Source of the DNA: Reticulascus tulasneorum
Taxonomy: Eukaryota > Ascomycota > Sordariomycetes > Glomerellales > Reticulascaceae
Assembly (NCBI GenBank): GCA_001557505.1
Contig: LSAX01000004.1
Coordinates: 2,852,001-2,916,000, forward strand
Direction of reading: 5' to 3'
Length of the DNA: 64,000 nucleotides
The notes under the pieces were generated by a model. The model made no database searches and was not told the origin of the DNA. It saw only the letters and a list, made by a program, of their open reading frames with translations. Positions 34,604 through 45,205 of this stretch are shown piece by piece. A program made the position numbers and the translations under genes. Within the stretch, counting starts at the first letter, position 1; the number at the start of each line of letters is the position of its first letter.

Positions 34604-34969
34604 GTAGCGAAGCAGGAACACCGCGCCGATCCCACTTGGAAGCTGGGAGCTGCGTAGCTCCAGCTCTGGATCCAATGTCATGGTGCATGACAGCACGACG
34701 CTCCCATGGGGTCGGTCATACCCATCCGCGAGGCTAGTGACCAGGACGGAAGCTGCAATGGGACATCGACGCCGGCAGGATGGCGGCGCACGCGTTGGGC
34801 AAAGTAGGACGACCTCCCTTCCCCGGGTCTCAAGCTGCGCTTTCCATTGGCCTGGGGAGGGGAGCTGGTCGGTCAAGGCCGACATTGCCACGGGGTTTGG
34901 GTGGTGAAAGCCCAGTTGGATCCTTGCAGGCCGAGATGCATGTCCACGGCTCATCTCAAGGCATGCAGA

Positions 34970-34975
34970 CACGTG
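34970..34975. promoter_or_regulatory. CACGTG E-box, possible NUC-1/PHO4-type site
   Basis: Palindromic CACGTG about 507 bp upstream of the alkaline phosphatase ATG. In Neurospora and yeast the phosphate regulators NUC-1 and Pho4 bind this core upstream of phosphatase genes. The single short match is weak evidence by itself; the downstream gene makes it worth noting. Confidence 0.3.
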
Positions 34976-37571
34976 CTGCAGTAGCTGATTTCTAGGTTCC
35001 TCGTTCACAAGGGCTGGGGCGCACCAGGGAAGCGGGCGAGGCGGATACGACTCGACGAAAGGCAAAGCTAAACCAAGTGCTGGTATGGCGGTCATAGGCG
35101 GGGGGGACAAGGCTCAGCGTGAGCTCCGGAGACGATCAGGACCAGCAAGGACTGCGTCACGCCCTCCTTGGTATTGGTCTCCAATACCCGTCTGAAGGCT
35201 CCAATAGCGATGGGCGATGGAGGCACTCATACCCGCAAGCGGGCAATTCGCCAAGCCATCTCCCTCATGTCGAATGGCGGGCTGTTGTGCTTAACATATG
35301 CCATCACGCAGTGACAGGTACATATTTGAAAGCAGATTTCGCCGTTGAAGTCGAGATCTGGGCGTCCCCTCGTGGGCAGATCCGGACCGCTCATTGGCTG
35401 TTCGTCATTTTGCGTTTCGGTTCGGAGGACAAGGTTGTTCGAGATTGCCCACCCTTGCATAATACCCTGATTCGGCAATCAGAGCTTGATGATAAGCTTT
35501 TCGGTATGTAGTGTCAGCGTCGGCTATCTGCATACGACAGTTCTGGGGTCAAGGGAAATCCGATGAACGCGGGAACTCGACTGACTATTAGCATGTTGAG
35601 TAGTGTATTGTGGGTAGGTATTGTGGACGCATTCCTGATGACTATGTTCTGGAAAAGCATTCAGACACTTGGAGTAGTATATCAAGTACTCTGCTACGAT
35701 ACTCTCCTGACCAGTTCCTCGAATGCTGGACTGAAGTCAGGTCCATCCGGGCTTTCTCATCCATCTGTCGGCTCCGGGCGTTCATCACCAATAGGCCCGC
35801 AACTGACTTCCATTTTTGGTCACCGAAGCACTGCCCACATAATAAGTCAGTACATACACAACCCCGGCACCGCATGGATCAGTAGCGTGTGGGACTCCGA
35901 TACTTCGAATACAAACTAACGACACTGTGATGCAGTAGAAATCTCGAATTGAACTATCCTCACCTTATTAATGTGCTTAGACATCTTTCTGCACGGCCTT
36001 CTATTCATAGGCTGTGTGGATCAAATATAGTGCGGATTCCAACTCTGGCTTGCAGCACACTGTCAAACGGTGGTCCTAAACGCTTTTTGCTTGGTTCATC
36101 TGTATTTCCACTTTGGCTCGGCTTCACAAAGATGTGCGTAGTTGGAGATTTATTGGCCCGTTCACAGCCTCACGCGTTCTTGCTCTCCTTCTCTCGCCTT
36201 CTGTCCCATAACGGGTTCATATTGTGCCATATCCGTTGCAGACTTGAGATGTCCAAGTTTGTCGCCGCTTTGGTACAACCAGGATCTCATTTCTTCCTTT
36301 TTTTTTTCTCCCGTTCTAATCAAAGAAGAAAAGTATTATATAGCTGTGAAATCCCAAATGGTTCCAACACTTTGATTTCTCATCAATCGCATCTCTATTC
36401 AACCTGCTGGGTATCCTACTACACTCAGAAGAGGCCACTCTCTTTCTGTACCTGCATGGTACACACGAGAATGCACGTGGAGCTCGCTGCAAGGAGCAGA
36501 CAGAAACAGACAGTAGCTTAGGTAATCCATCAAATGTTAAAGCTAGACTACCTACGTACTGTGGGTCTATCTTAACATCACCTTAAGAACTTCAAATCTT
36601 CAGCAAACACAAGGGCAAAGGTCTATGGGAGACTAACGTAATCATATTGGAGGGGTTGATATGCCTTTGAGTGCTCCGTGCCCTAAGGTATATATACCCC
36701 TCGTTTTAGCGGCCCACGTCACCTAAAGGCTCTGGGCCCTGTTCCATGGTACTCATAAGAAGAGATGTTTCTGAATCGTGCTGTGCAAGTGTGCTCTTAT
36801 AATGACGCGTAGCATCATTGACGCAGCCTCCTGATGCCCAGAGGATAGGCAGCGATTATTTATGGAAAAGAGATAGAGAAAAGAACAGGAAATATCATGT
36901 GACCAATTTTCTACAGCCAGGACTGATTGAGGTCCGGAGTTACCAAGTTCGACCGATTCATGCCTTGCTTGTGTAGTGGGCATGTAGAACATAATTTACT
37001 TGAGAACATCAACCTGCTCTTACAGAAACCACTAAATGAAACCTCTATTTCGGTGATAACTGGACTTAGGTAAACATTATATCCGCTATGGAACCGCACG
37101 GCGAGGTTTCGACGGCGATTCTGCGTCCCCGGGTGGAGAGGGCTGCCAGAGCCCACATTCCGACGTGGGCCAAGCCGACTTTCTCGGCCGGACTCATCAC
37201 CACTCTATTGGCCAGTATTCTAAAAAGATGGGCAAGAAGGTCTAGAGAAATTGTTATTTCTGGTGCTGGAGAGTTATTTCCTTGAGGGAGCATCCTGAAT
37301 CTCTCTCAGTTGAACATATATAATTGGTCCGCCGAGCCTCAGCTCTGCAATCTACGTATTAGTGCGAGGCGAACGCTTAGATTCCAGGCCCATCAAAGGA
37401 TGCTCCACTGCAAACCCGCAATGTAAGAAATAGCTGTGATGCGTGATGATAAGGTTTGTACAGCCTGAGTAGCATCGCGTATATATCGCAAATTCTGCGA
37501 GTATCTTGTTGATCCAATGCGTCATCGTTCAACCGCTTCTTTTGAAGAAGAAGGGTGGGGTTCGCTACCGC

Positions 37572-37579
37572 TATATAAA
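37572..37579 (+). promoter_or_regulatory. TATA box of the aldo/keto reductase gene
   Basis: TATATAAA 99 bp upstream of the ATG at 37678, a consensus TATA sequence at a usual distance. Confidence 0.45.
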
Positions 37580-37677
37580 GACGATCCGTGTCAATCCCTC
37601 AAACTCAACTGCTTCACCTCACTCCAAGCACCAACACGTTAAGGCATCAAACATCAGAAGTCCATCAGCAATACAAA

Positions 37678-38935
37678 ATGGTCGCAACACTACCCTTCAG
37701 TGACACCCGAGTGACATCGCCCGGCTTCGGCGCGATGGGCATGAGCTATGGTCTCGGAAGCAATCTGAGCCTTGAACAAGCAGAGCCCGTGCTTCTGAAG
37801 GCGATTGAACTGGGATGTACATTTTGGGATACTGCGGTAAGTAACTTCGTTGTCCTGGTCCGCAGAGATCCGGGGGAACTGACACGTTGGGACAGGTTGT
37901 CTATCAAAATGGCATCAATGAGAAGCTTCTGGGTGACTTCATAAGAAAGCACAACGTCCGAGATAAGATATTCAGTGAGTTATGTTACTTTCTCTGCGTG
38001 AGGCAACTGCTGACTTTAAAAGTCGCCTCAAAATGCGGTTTCGACATCACCAAGACCCCGCCGAGCGTCACCAACTCTGCCTCACACATCAAAGAGTACA
38101 TCGATGGCACCATCGAAAGGCTCGGTTTCACTCCTGACCTCTATTACCTTCATAGAATTGATCCCAGTATGTTGGCCAACCATCATGCTGACTTCGTCCA
38201 CTGATCGTTCCCTGCTGGTAGACACTCCTCTCGAAGAGTCCATCCCAGCCCTTGACGAGATTCGGAAAGCAGGGAAAACCAAGTATATTGGCCTGTCGGA
38301 ATGCTCAGCCAAGACTCTTCGCAAAGCCAACTCGAGTCAGTTTGCTGCCCGTTCAGAAACATCCCTCGCTAACTATTATTGCAGTCGCCAAGATTGACGC
38401 CGTCCAAGCCGAGTACTCTGCCTTTGAGACAGTCCACGAGACTGACGGATTGATCCAGACGGCCAAGGAACTAAATGTGGCCTACGTAGCTTACAGTCCA
38501 TTGGGTCATGGCTGGCTTGTTGATGATTTCCCCTTCAAATCCCCTGACGATTTCGCACCAGACGATTTCCGCCGAACAAGTGAGTTTGGCTCCTCAGTTT
38601 ATGTGATTTCTTTGGTTGACTGTTGCTGATTCCACGCAGGTCCCAAATTCCAAGGTGACAACTTTTACAAGAACCGTGCTATTGTCGAGGAGATCAAAAA
38701 GCTCGCTTCTCGAAAAAGTTGCTCCATCACTCAGGTGGCACTGGCTTGGGTCGCTGCTCAGGGGATGATTGCCATTCCAGGCACAACAAAAGCACAGCGC
38801 TTAGAGGAGAATTTTGCATCCAGAAATATCGAGTTGACAGAAGCAGAAAAACAAGAAATGCGGAGCATCATAGATTCTGGCAAGCCGGCAGGGAACAGAT
38901 ACTCGGCGGCTGCGCAGGGTATGGTTGGACATTAG
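37678..38935 (+). CDS. Aldo/keto reductase, six exons
   Basis: Exons 37678-37836, 37896-37974, 38023-38166, 38222-38335, 38385-38579 and 38640-38935; GT-AG introns of 48-60 bp; 328 residues. The (beta/alpha)8 reductase has its catalytic tetrad at Asp51, Tyr56, Lys83 and His123 (DTAVVYQNG, ASKCG, YYLHRID). The NADPH site is recognised from [17 protein letters not shown] near the C-terminus. It is of the AKR13/YakC type found in fungi and plants, which reduces aldehydes, ketones or quinones in the cytosol; the substrate is unknown. Phase bookkeeping is exact across all five introns. Convergent with QTRT2. Confidence 0.93.
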
Positions 38936-39291
38936 CGTTGTAATATTACCTCCTAGAGAGCAAGCAGCACACATTTGCGACATTCTCCTGGCTGTAGTGT
39001 CTGAGGGTATTGCTCTAGACAATTAATGAAAGGGCTAATCTCTTGTGAATATATCTTGGTTTATAATACTCAGCCCAAGTGCGTACTGGTGACCTTAGTT
39101 TTGTCTGAAATTTCACAGAATGCCAGCAGTCACATAGTTCGGTCCCTCATGTATGCTGTAGCACATCGCTCGACCGAATATAGCGCACGGCTAAGTGACA
39201 CCGGTACGCGCTGCTTTAGTTTGCTTCAGTTGGTTGCTTCAATTGCCTGTCGCCAAGTTTCCAGTTGGAGAGCCTATGACTCTACCTCTTC
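38936..39291. other. Convergent 3' intergenic region
   Basis: 3' flanks of the aldo/keto reductase and QTRT2 genes. No other feature seen. Confidence 0.6.
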
Positions 39292-40738
39292 TCAAGCCTC
39301 AGTAGCTCGTTCTTCTCCAGCCTCAGCACCTGGTTCATCTATAGCCTCAGTGCCAGGTTCATCGTCATTGAAGTTCGCCCAAACCGGCTTGTTGATCTTC
39401 GGCTGACTAGCCTCACTCTTGAAATGATAGCCTCGTGCGCGGGGCCGAATACCTGTTCCTTTTGGTAGATCAGGATCATAGATGGCAACGAACCGTTTGG
39501 CTTGCTCATCGAATTTTGGCTCGTCTGCATTGAGAGCCGAACGAATGTCGGCAAAGAAGTCACTCATCACCTGGTGATTGTGAATCTGCAATAGCGTCCA
39601 GCCGAGCATCTCCTTGGCATTGAGGAGATGGTGAACGTACGCCCTATGGTGGTCCCTGCATGCGTAGCATCCGCAGTTCTCGGCGAGGGTTGTTACCGAC
39701 GTTGCATTATCTGTGGACCACATATCGACGCCGAGAGGCAGTGTGCCACTTTCATGATTGTGAGACGGAGAGAACTTGAACGTCAGTGCCACACCGGCGT
39801 CAGATATAGCATTGAGAAAGGGGACAGTGCAAATATCGATCCCCAGAGAGATTTGCCGTAGAATATGATGCGGCGTGTCCGGAACATCGAAAGACATACG
39901 AGGTAATCGGTCCAGTGGCTTGTAGTGCTCTACCAGATCCGGCATCAAGTCGACATCGTAAATTGCCAAGCCTGATAATATATCCACAAGGTCGTTGGAT
40001 AGGTGGTCCAGATACTCCCACTGCATCGGGTATTCAGCTGGTAGTACTGGTGCAAAGACTGCGGTATCTGACGCCTTCAGAGACTCTTGCATCGAAGGCG
40101 TCAGGAATTCGTCGAGCCATGCTTCTGTTCGTTCCGCCATCCGCGCTAACCTCTTCGAAGTCGGCGTCTTGCTTGTGTGGAACAAATCCGCCAGAGGAAC
40201 GGCGATGTCCGGCTTCAACGTCTCCACGGCAGATACGTATGCTTGGGTTGTGAGCATTAGGAACCCGGTAGAGGTAAAAATCTGGATGGATTTGCTGCCG
40301 TTGCCAATTGGGGTTGTCACCGCTGGACACCTCCGAGGAGCGAGGACTGTGGCCACATTTTGCGGCAACGCCGTGAAAGTATGAAGAGGTTTGGGGTAGG
40401 ATGAAGGGACACTGAGAACCGGTGGATTTTGTCTCTCAATCACTTAATTGCAAATCAGCACGGGTGGTCCTGATTGAGGATGCGTGCGACTCACAATCTT
40501 CGAGCGCTATGTAAGCTCCCCCAAACGACGTATGCTTCGCCAAGTTGTCTGGAGTGACGTGTGGAATGGCTCCTCTGGAGGTGATTCCAATGTAGTTTGG
40601 CGTTTCGATGGGGTTGCGTCTGGGGAGTGCAAGTCGCCCCAGCCTGGCTACCGCTCCATCTCCAGCTGCCTTTTTGAAAATCTCAAAAATCATTCCCGTA
40701 GATTCCTTCGACTCTGTAGACGCGTCCACGCCAACCAT
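39292..40738 (-). CDS. QTRT2: Queuine tRNA-ribosyltransferase accessory subunit 2 (QTRT2-like), two exons
   Basis: Exons, read leftwards: 40738-40495 and 40442-39292; one 52-bp intron; 464 residues. A TGT-family barrel starts with ARLGRLALPRRNPIETPNYI and TSRGAIPHVTPDNL. The zinc site NCGCYACRDHHRAYVHHLL and LQIHNHQVM supply the three Cys and one His of the family. QTRT2 pairs with QTRT1 to exchange guanine-34 for queuine in tRNAs with GUN anticodons, at the mitochondrial surface in animals. The QTRT1 catalytic context is not seen, which fits the accessory subunit. The ATG at 40738 is the first; the Met at residue 16 (40693), directly before IFEIFKKAAG, may be the true start. The C-terminus has short EPG(T/A)EA repeats. 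Confidence 0.9.
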
Positions 40739-41691
40739 CGTATCATATATGCCCGCTCATCAACGAAATGGAATGATTACAAGGATCCGGATGTGAGAGT
40801 CCAAGGATATCGCTTTCAAGTGAGACTAACGTTCATTGTAGAGCTGGATGCTCCAGAAGGTGAGATTATGTAAGCATTTGTTTCTGCCTCAACGCACCGC
40901 CCTTAACTTAATGCTGGAGTGGCTGGAATTAAATACGACTGTGGCTTGCTTGCACTCTGGTCCCTGCATTTGATTCTTCAGCCCCAAGTGTGGCATAAGC
41001 TAGACAGATTTTGTTTTATGCCCGAGGTCGACTGCAGTAGTTCGGCAGGGTTTGCGGCCTTATTTCTAACAAGGACATATTGGAAGACGCAGCTGTTGGG
41101 CATGCGAATATGTAAAAGAAATGAATACATTCGCTAGAATGTTCAATATTGAATAATTCCGACATCGAACTGGTTTCTTTAGTTTGGTTACTCCAGGCCG
41201 CCAACCTCTTGCTCCCGCCAAGCCGGACGGGATCCAGCCACGGAATCTAGCGTCGTCGTGACCAATCAAGCCCGAACGTTGAGGGCATCCATCCGTCCAT
41301 CCATCCATCTTCAGGGGCACAGTTGACAAGTCAGCTCCCAGGCTGCACATGCGCTAGCGAGCCCATGTGCTCCAGCAATTTGGTCGCTGGTCTCCAGACG
41401 TGTTCCGCGCGTTAGGTCTCTCTTCATTGTTCATCTGAAGTGCTTGATTGCCTTCTCGGTAGAAGTATCGAAACATCTGTTTCATCACTGATTTCGTGAC
41501 AAGACGTTTGCAGTCCTGCTATTGCTTGGAGATCGTTCTGTATGACCTAAGCCCATTGGCTGGCTGGTAAGGCTCCCGGGCATTGGCACTGCTCCAGGAC
41601 AGGACCCCCCACTGACGGATGATTATGGCGCAGCATTCTTTTAGCTCCGAGCCGCTGCACATCAATCTGTTTCTCTGGCTTCCTACATCGC
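40739..41691. other. Divergent promoter region between QTRT2 and LCCL genes
   Basis: Upstream DNA of two divergent genes. A CCAT repeat near 41287-41308 is the only simple feature noted; no coding exon recognised. Confidence 0.6.
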
Positions 41692-43692
41692 ATGATGCGA
41701 ACCAACGATCTCGACCATGAACTCGAAAACGAACCCCTCTTGACAGATATGGACGGCCAGGAAACCACCCCACGCCCTGCGAACGGGTCGGCGACCGACA
41801 CGCCCCATCCCGATGCGCCAATCGATAGCGCGGAGCAGCTTGAGATGGATGAGGATTCGTCGTCAGCGTCGACCCCGCGATTTCTACAAGATGAGAGATC
41901 GTGGAAGAAGTTCAAATGGGTTCCGTACCCAGTGCGCCGCGTTGTCAAGGCTGTCGTGAAGTGGTCGAATGGCCCGCCGAACCCTCAAGACTACAAGATC
42001 AAGCCTCTGTTCCCCGCGGTCCAGGAGTTTCCCATCTGGCTTATCGAGAAATTCCTACCCAAGTTAGAGCATAGAGTCGGATTGGTGTGTTTCTATATCG
42101 CAATCTGGGCCGTCACATTCGCTTTGGTGAAGAGGACCGAAACGTTTGCCACGGATATCGAAGGCTGGGGTGTCCCACAGGACATCGGATGCGGCGTCAC
42201 ATTCTGGGGACGTGCCAACAGCTGTGGCGTCGACGGCCTCGACTGCCGGCCTTTCAGTGGTAGTGGCTTCCCATTCCGATGTTCAGCCAACTGCAAGAGC
42301 TACCAGGTCCTTAACCCGAGGGCGGTGGGCGACCAGGAAATCATCTACTCGCCGTTTGTGATTGGCGGACCCGCGGAGGGGAGCAGTGATGCTAGCGCCA
42401 TCTATCGAGGGGACTCGTTCCTGTGCAGCGCAGCCATACATGCGGGAGTCATTTCCAACTCGGCTGGAGGCTGTGGTGTTGTTCGGCTGGTGGGTAGACA
42501 ACAGAAATTCAACAGCTCGGACCGGCATGGCATTCAAAGCATAGGCTTCGATTCTTACTTCCCTCTATCATATACTTTTGAAGAAAACGTCGTCTGCCAC
42601 GCTACGGACATGAGGTGGATACTGCTGGTCATATCCGTCATCTTTACTACCTTCCTCTCCCTCTTCACGACCTCCGCGCCGCTGTTCTTCTTTGTCGTGT
42701 TCATCGGCATCTTCTGGCACGTCGGCCTTGCGTCTGATCCACCGCCGCACTCCTCGATCCCCGATCTTGTATCGAATATCGTGGGCAAGTTCCTTCCTGC
42801 CATGTTTTGTGCTTGGGTTATATACGACAAGATGGGCGTAAAGCGGACGCTCACGGGCCTCACGGCCCAGATCGAGAAGACCGTCCTCTGGGTCGGCGCC
42901 TGCTGGTTTGGCGCTTTGGAGAATTACTCCTTTCGTTGGATCCCTATCCAAAGGCTGAACGCCCACGACTTAAAGCAGCAGCCGGGAGCCAGGGTTGCCT
43001 TGGCTGCTATTGTGATTCTCTTGGTGGTTATCGCCGCCAAGCAGATTTATTTTTTCAGGCAAGAAGGCCGACTGATCAAATATCTAAAACTATACCTCTT
43101 ATTCGTTGGTGGCATTGTCGTATGCCTGGTTCTCCCGGACCTCAGCCTGCGCATTCACCACTATATTCTAGCTCTCCTTCTTCTCCCCGGGACGAGCATG
43201 CAGACCCGGCCAGCGCTGTTGTATCAAGGCTTGCTTGTAGGGCTATTTATCAACGGTATTGCGCGCTGGAGTTTCGACCCTGTCCTCCAAACAGCGGATG
43301 GATTACGGAACGATGCCCAGTTTGAGTCTCCCCTACCAGAGCTTCTCTCGCCGGTCATCGAGCTCGGAGAAGCCCTTTGGTCGATCAATTTCACATGGGG
43401 TGTCCCGCCGGACCCGAAATACGACGGTCTCAGCGTCCTTGTAAACGACGTCGAACGAATCCGCATGTATTTTAACGATACGATCACTCCTACATACAGT
43501 GCCGTGTGGACTCGAGAGCCTTCTCTGGATTTGAAAGAGTACCTCCGCTTTGGATATATGGAAGGTACCCGTGTGTGGGATTACACAAAAGCGGGAACTT
43601 GGGATGTGAACGGGGAGTGGGTTGAGATGCTGCCGGGACCGTCTAAGCTGCGTTCTCGGGGTTTTGTTGATGAGGAGATGATGTTACGATAA
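41692..43692 (+). CDS. LCCL-domain multi-pass membrane protein
   Basis: Single exon, 666 residues (a second ATG follows directly). A cytoplasmic acidic N-terminus leads to a first membrane helix at about 129-147. The LCCL domain follows (about 158-296), with GCGVTFWGRANSCGVDGLDC, FRCSANCKSYQVLNP, a conserved FLCSAAIHAGVISNSAGGCG block and FDSYFPLSY. Six or more hydrophobic segments then span about 300-540, and the C-terminus is soluble. This is the architecture of fungal LCCL membrane proteins, whose function is unknown. The Cys pattern suggests the LCCL part faces the lumen or outside. Confidence 0.92.
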   Translation: MMRTNDLDHELENEPLLTDMDGQETTPRPANGSATDTPHPDAPIDSAEQLEMDEDSSSASTPRFLQDERSWKKFKWVPYPVRRVVKAVVKWSNGPPNPQDYKIKPLFPAVQEFPIWLIEKFLPKLEHRVGLVCFYIAIWAVTFALVKRTETFATDIEGWGVPQDIGCGVTFWGRANSCGVDGLDCRPFSGSGFPFRCSANCKSYQVLNPRAVGDQEIIYSPFVIGGPAEGSSDASAIYRGDSFLCSAAIHAGVISNSAGGCGVVRLVGRQQKFNSSDRHGIQSIGFDSYFPLSYTFEENVVCHATDMRWILLVISVIFTTFLSLFTTSAPLFFFVVFIGIFWHVGLASDPPPHSSIPDLVSNIVGKFLPAMFCAWVIYDKMGVKRTLTGLTAQIEKTVLWVGACWFGALENYSFRWIPIQRLNAHDLKQQPGARVALAAIVILLVVIAAKQIYFFRQEGRLIKYLKLYLLFVGGIVVCLVLPDLSLRIHHYILALLLLPGTSMQTRPALLYQGLLVGLFINGIARWSFDPVLQTADGLRNDAQFESPLPELLSPVIELGEALWSINFTWGVPPDPKYDGLSVLVNDVERIRMYFNDTITPTYSAVWTREPSLDLKEYLRFGYMEGTRVWDYTKAGTWDVNGEWVEMLPGPSKLRSRGFVDEEMMLR

Positions 43693-44116
43693 GTTCTTCT
43701 GTTTTAGATTATATGGAATGCTACTTGGCCTTGGGGCTCTTACCAATATGCATATATGGGACAAGTTAGACTAGTTTGAATCCGGCTTTCTTGATCCATT
43801 GGCAGTGGCAACCGTCCTATTCGCTAGTTCGTTTGTTAGTTCGTTCAGCTCTCTGACACGGTTTCAGACCTTCGGGGTTCGGGCCATCACCTCATCCATC
43901 CGAAGTGCAGCTGCGGTAGTAAAAGCAGCATCCCAGTCTGATGACGTATAATTTCCGATCCTTCTGATTTCATGTCTCCTCTGGGAGGAAGTGTTCCCGC
44001 TTCTCCCATTGCCTTCCCGCTTACAAAGCTGTCTATCTGGTGAACTACCTCCACCCTCCGAAAGCCCAAAAGACACGAACCGAATCGACCCCGTACTATT
44101 ATCCCCAAGAATCGCA
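43693..44116. other. Intergenic region between LCCL and ABM-fold genes
   Basis: 3' flank of the LCCL gene and promoter of the next gene, both on the + strand. No other feature seen. Confidence 0.6.
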
Positions 44117-44565
44117 ATGTCCCAACCAGCAGAGCCCGTGCCCTACTTCGCCATCTCTACCATCGCCGTCAAGCCAGACAAGATCGCGGAGGCAAATTTC
44201 CCAATCATGCACCCACTATCGCGACTAACGCAGTTTAGGTTTATGAATGCTTCGCTGAGATCGCCAAAGAGACAGAGGAGAAGGAGCCCGGCGCGAAGAT
44301 GTACCGCTTCTACAAGACTGAGGGCAAGGATGAGTTTGTGTGGATCGAGAAGTAGGTCTAGCTGTTCCTTGTCAGACTTAGGGGTATGCTGATGGGACTG
44401 GCGAGCAGGTTTGAGAGCAAAGAGGCTTATGCGGCCCACATGCAGTCTGGGCATGTCGGCCAGTGGGCGGCAAAGTATCTTCAAGCTGGCCTATTTGATG
44501 GGAGTTTTGAGTTTCATCGCCTAAGCGACGAGGGTCCTGGTGCTGGCGGTTTTGAAAGATTGTGA
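44117..44565 (+). CDS. Small ABM-fold (antibiotic biosynthesis monooxygenase-like) protein, three exons
   Basis: Exons 44117-44191, 44239-44351 and 44409-44565; 114 residues. The spliced protein reads as a dimeric ferredoxin-like ABM fold: FAISTIAVKPDKIAEVYECF, ETEEKEPGAKMYRFYKTEG, EFVWIEKFESKEAYAAHMQS and HVGQWAAKYL. ABM proteins include cofactor-free monooxygenases, heme-degrading enzymes and proteins with unknown roles. The first intron has a GC donor (GAG|GCAAAT); no GT donor nearby keeps the frame and the motif. The second intron is GT-AG with donor GTAGGT. It sits 245 bp from, and convergent with, the secreted cysteine-rich protein gene. Confidence 0.85.
44192..44238 (+). other. GC-AG intron in the ABM-fold gene
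   Basis: 47 bp, donor GCAAAT after GAG, CTAAC at 44225-44229 as branch point and TTTAG acceptor. Joining at these points restores DKIAEVYECF in frame. Confidence 0.75.
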
Positions 44566-44810
44566 ATTCTCTCTTGGTTGAGTCCTACTATGCTGAGTTG
44601 ATGAATCTTCCTGGTTCATTCAAGTGACACTTGGTGTTTAGTTATCCTCCACATTCAAGCCCGTAGCCGATAGAAGTGGTATTTTTACTGTGTTCAAGAT
44701 ATCTCTGCAGCAAGGTCCCTTAGCGTAGTACCAGTTCTCTCTTGTGTTTTCTTGACTTCGGCCGTTCTATCATCTTGCACTCAGTCATCCTTGCCCCGAT
44801 CCTCACATGC

Positions 44811-45205
44811 CTACGCCCCAACAGCAAGTCTGCAAAGTGGGCGGCCTCGCTCCAGAGTATTGGGATCGCAAGTCAATCTGCTATCCTCGATACACGTCAG
44901 CCGAGTCCCGCCTAGACTTATCGTTAGCATATTGACATCCCGGATTGGTAATATCTGAGCCTACAGTTGTTGACGCCGGCAGGCACACAGCGGCCAGTCT
45001 GCCCATTGACGTTGCACACGTCTTGTTTCAGATTCGCGGCCTCGACGCAGCAAGAGCCAGCAGGGACAGGTCTGCCATCGTTGGCGTTCTGGCGTTCCAG
45101 AAGAAGAACGTCGCGGCGCACGGCTGCCATGCTGGGTTCCTCAATGGCGATGGCACTAGCAAGGGCCACGAGGGTGAAGAGAGTCGCGGAAATGGAGAAC
45201 TTCAT
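44811..45205 (-). CDS. Small secreted cysteine-rich protein, two exons
   Basis: Exons, read leftwards: 45205-44965 and 44911-44811; 53-bp intron with GTAGGC donor and GCTAAC branch; 113 residues. Residues 1-18 or so form a signal peptide (MKFSISATLFTLVALASA). A dibasic RR at 30-31 could be a Kex2-type cleavage site. The mature part holds eight cysteines (52, 53, 64, 73, 81, 87, 95, 107), beginning with an adjacent pair, suggesting four disulfides. The splice supplies the last three cysteines; unspliced, the protein would stop after 93 residues. It resembles small secreted cysteine-rich proteins of Sordariomycetes, some of which act as effectors, but no specific function can be given. Confidence 0.85.

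Larger units (their letters stand above)
34464..37677. other. 3.2-kb interval without a recognisable gene
   Basis: Left part is the alkaline phosphatase promoter; the right end is the promoter of the aldo/keto reductase. The middle (about 35500-37050) is A+T-rich and holds no exon I recognise. A GC-richer patch at 37088-37285 keeps a 65-codon frame open but has no recognisable product. Confidence 0.5.

Noticed and set aside
34559..35110. 183-codon minus-strand frame upstream of the alkaline phosphatase
   Set aside because: Lies in the promoter region and shows no domain or biased conservation that I can see.
35949..36521. 190-codon + strand frame in A+T-rich DNA
   Set aside because: Translates a T-run and random-looking sequence; no motif, signal peptide or homologue recognised.
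37088..37285. 65-codon GC-richer frame in A+T-rich surroundings
   Set aside because: Composition is suggestive but both strands are open, and no product can be named.
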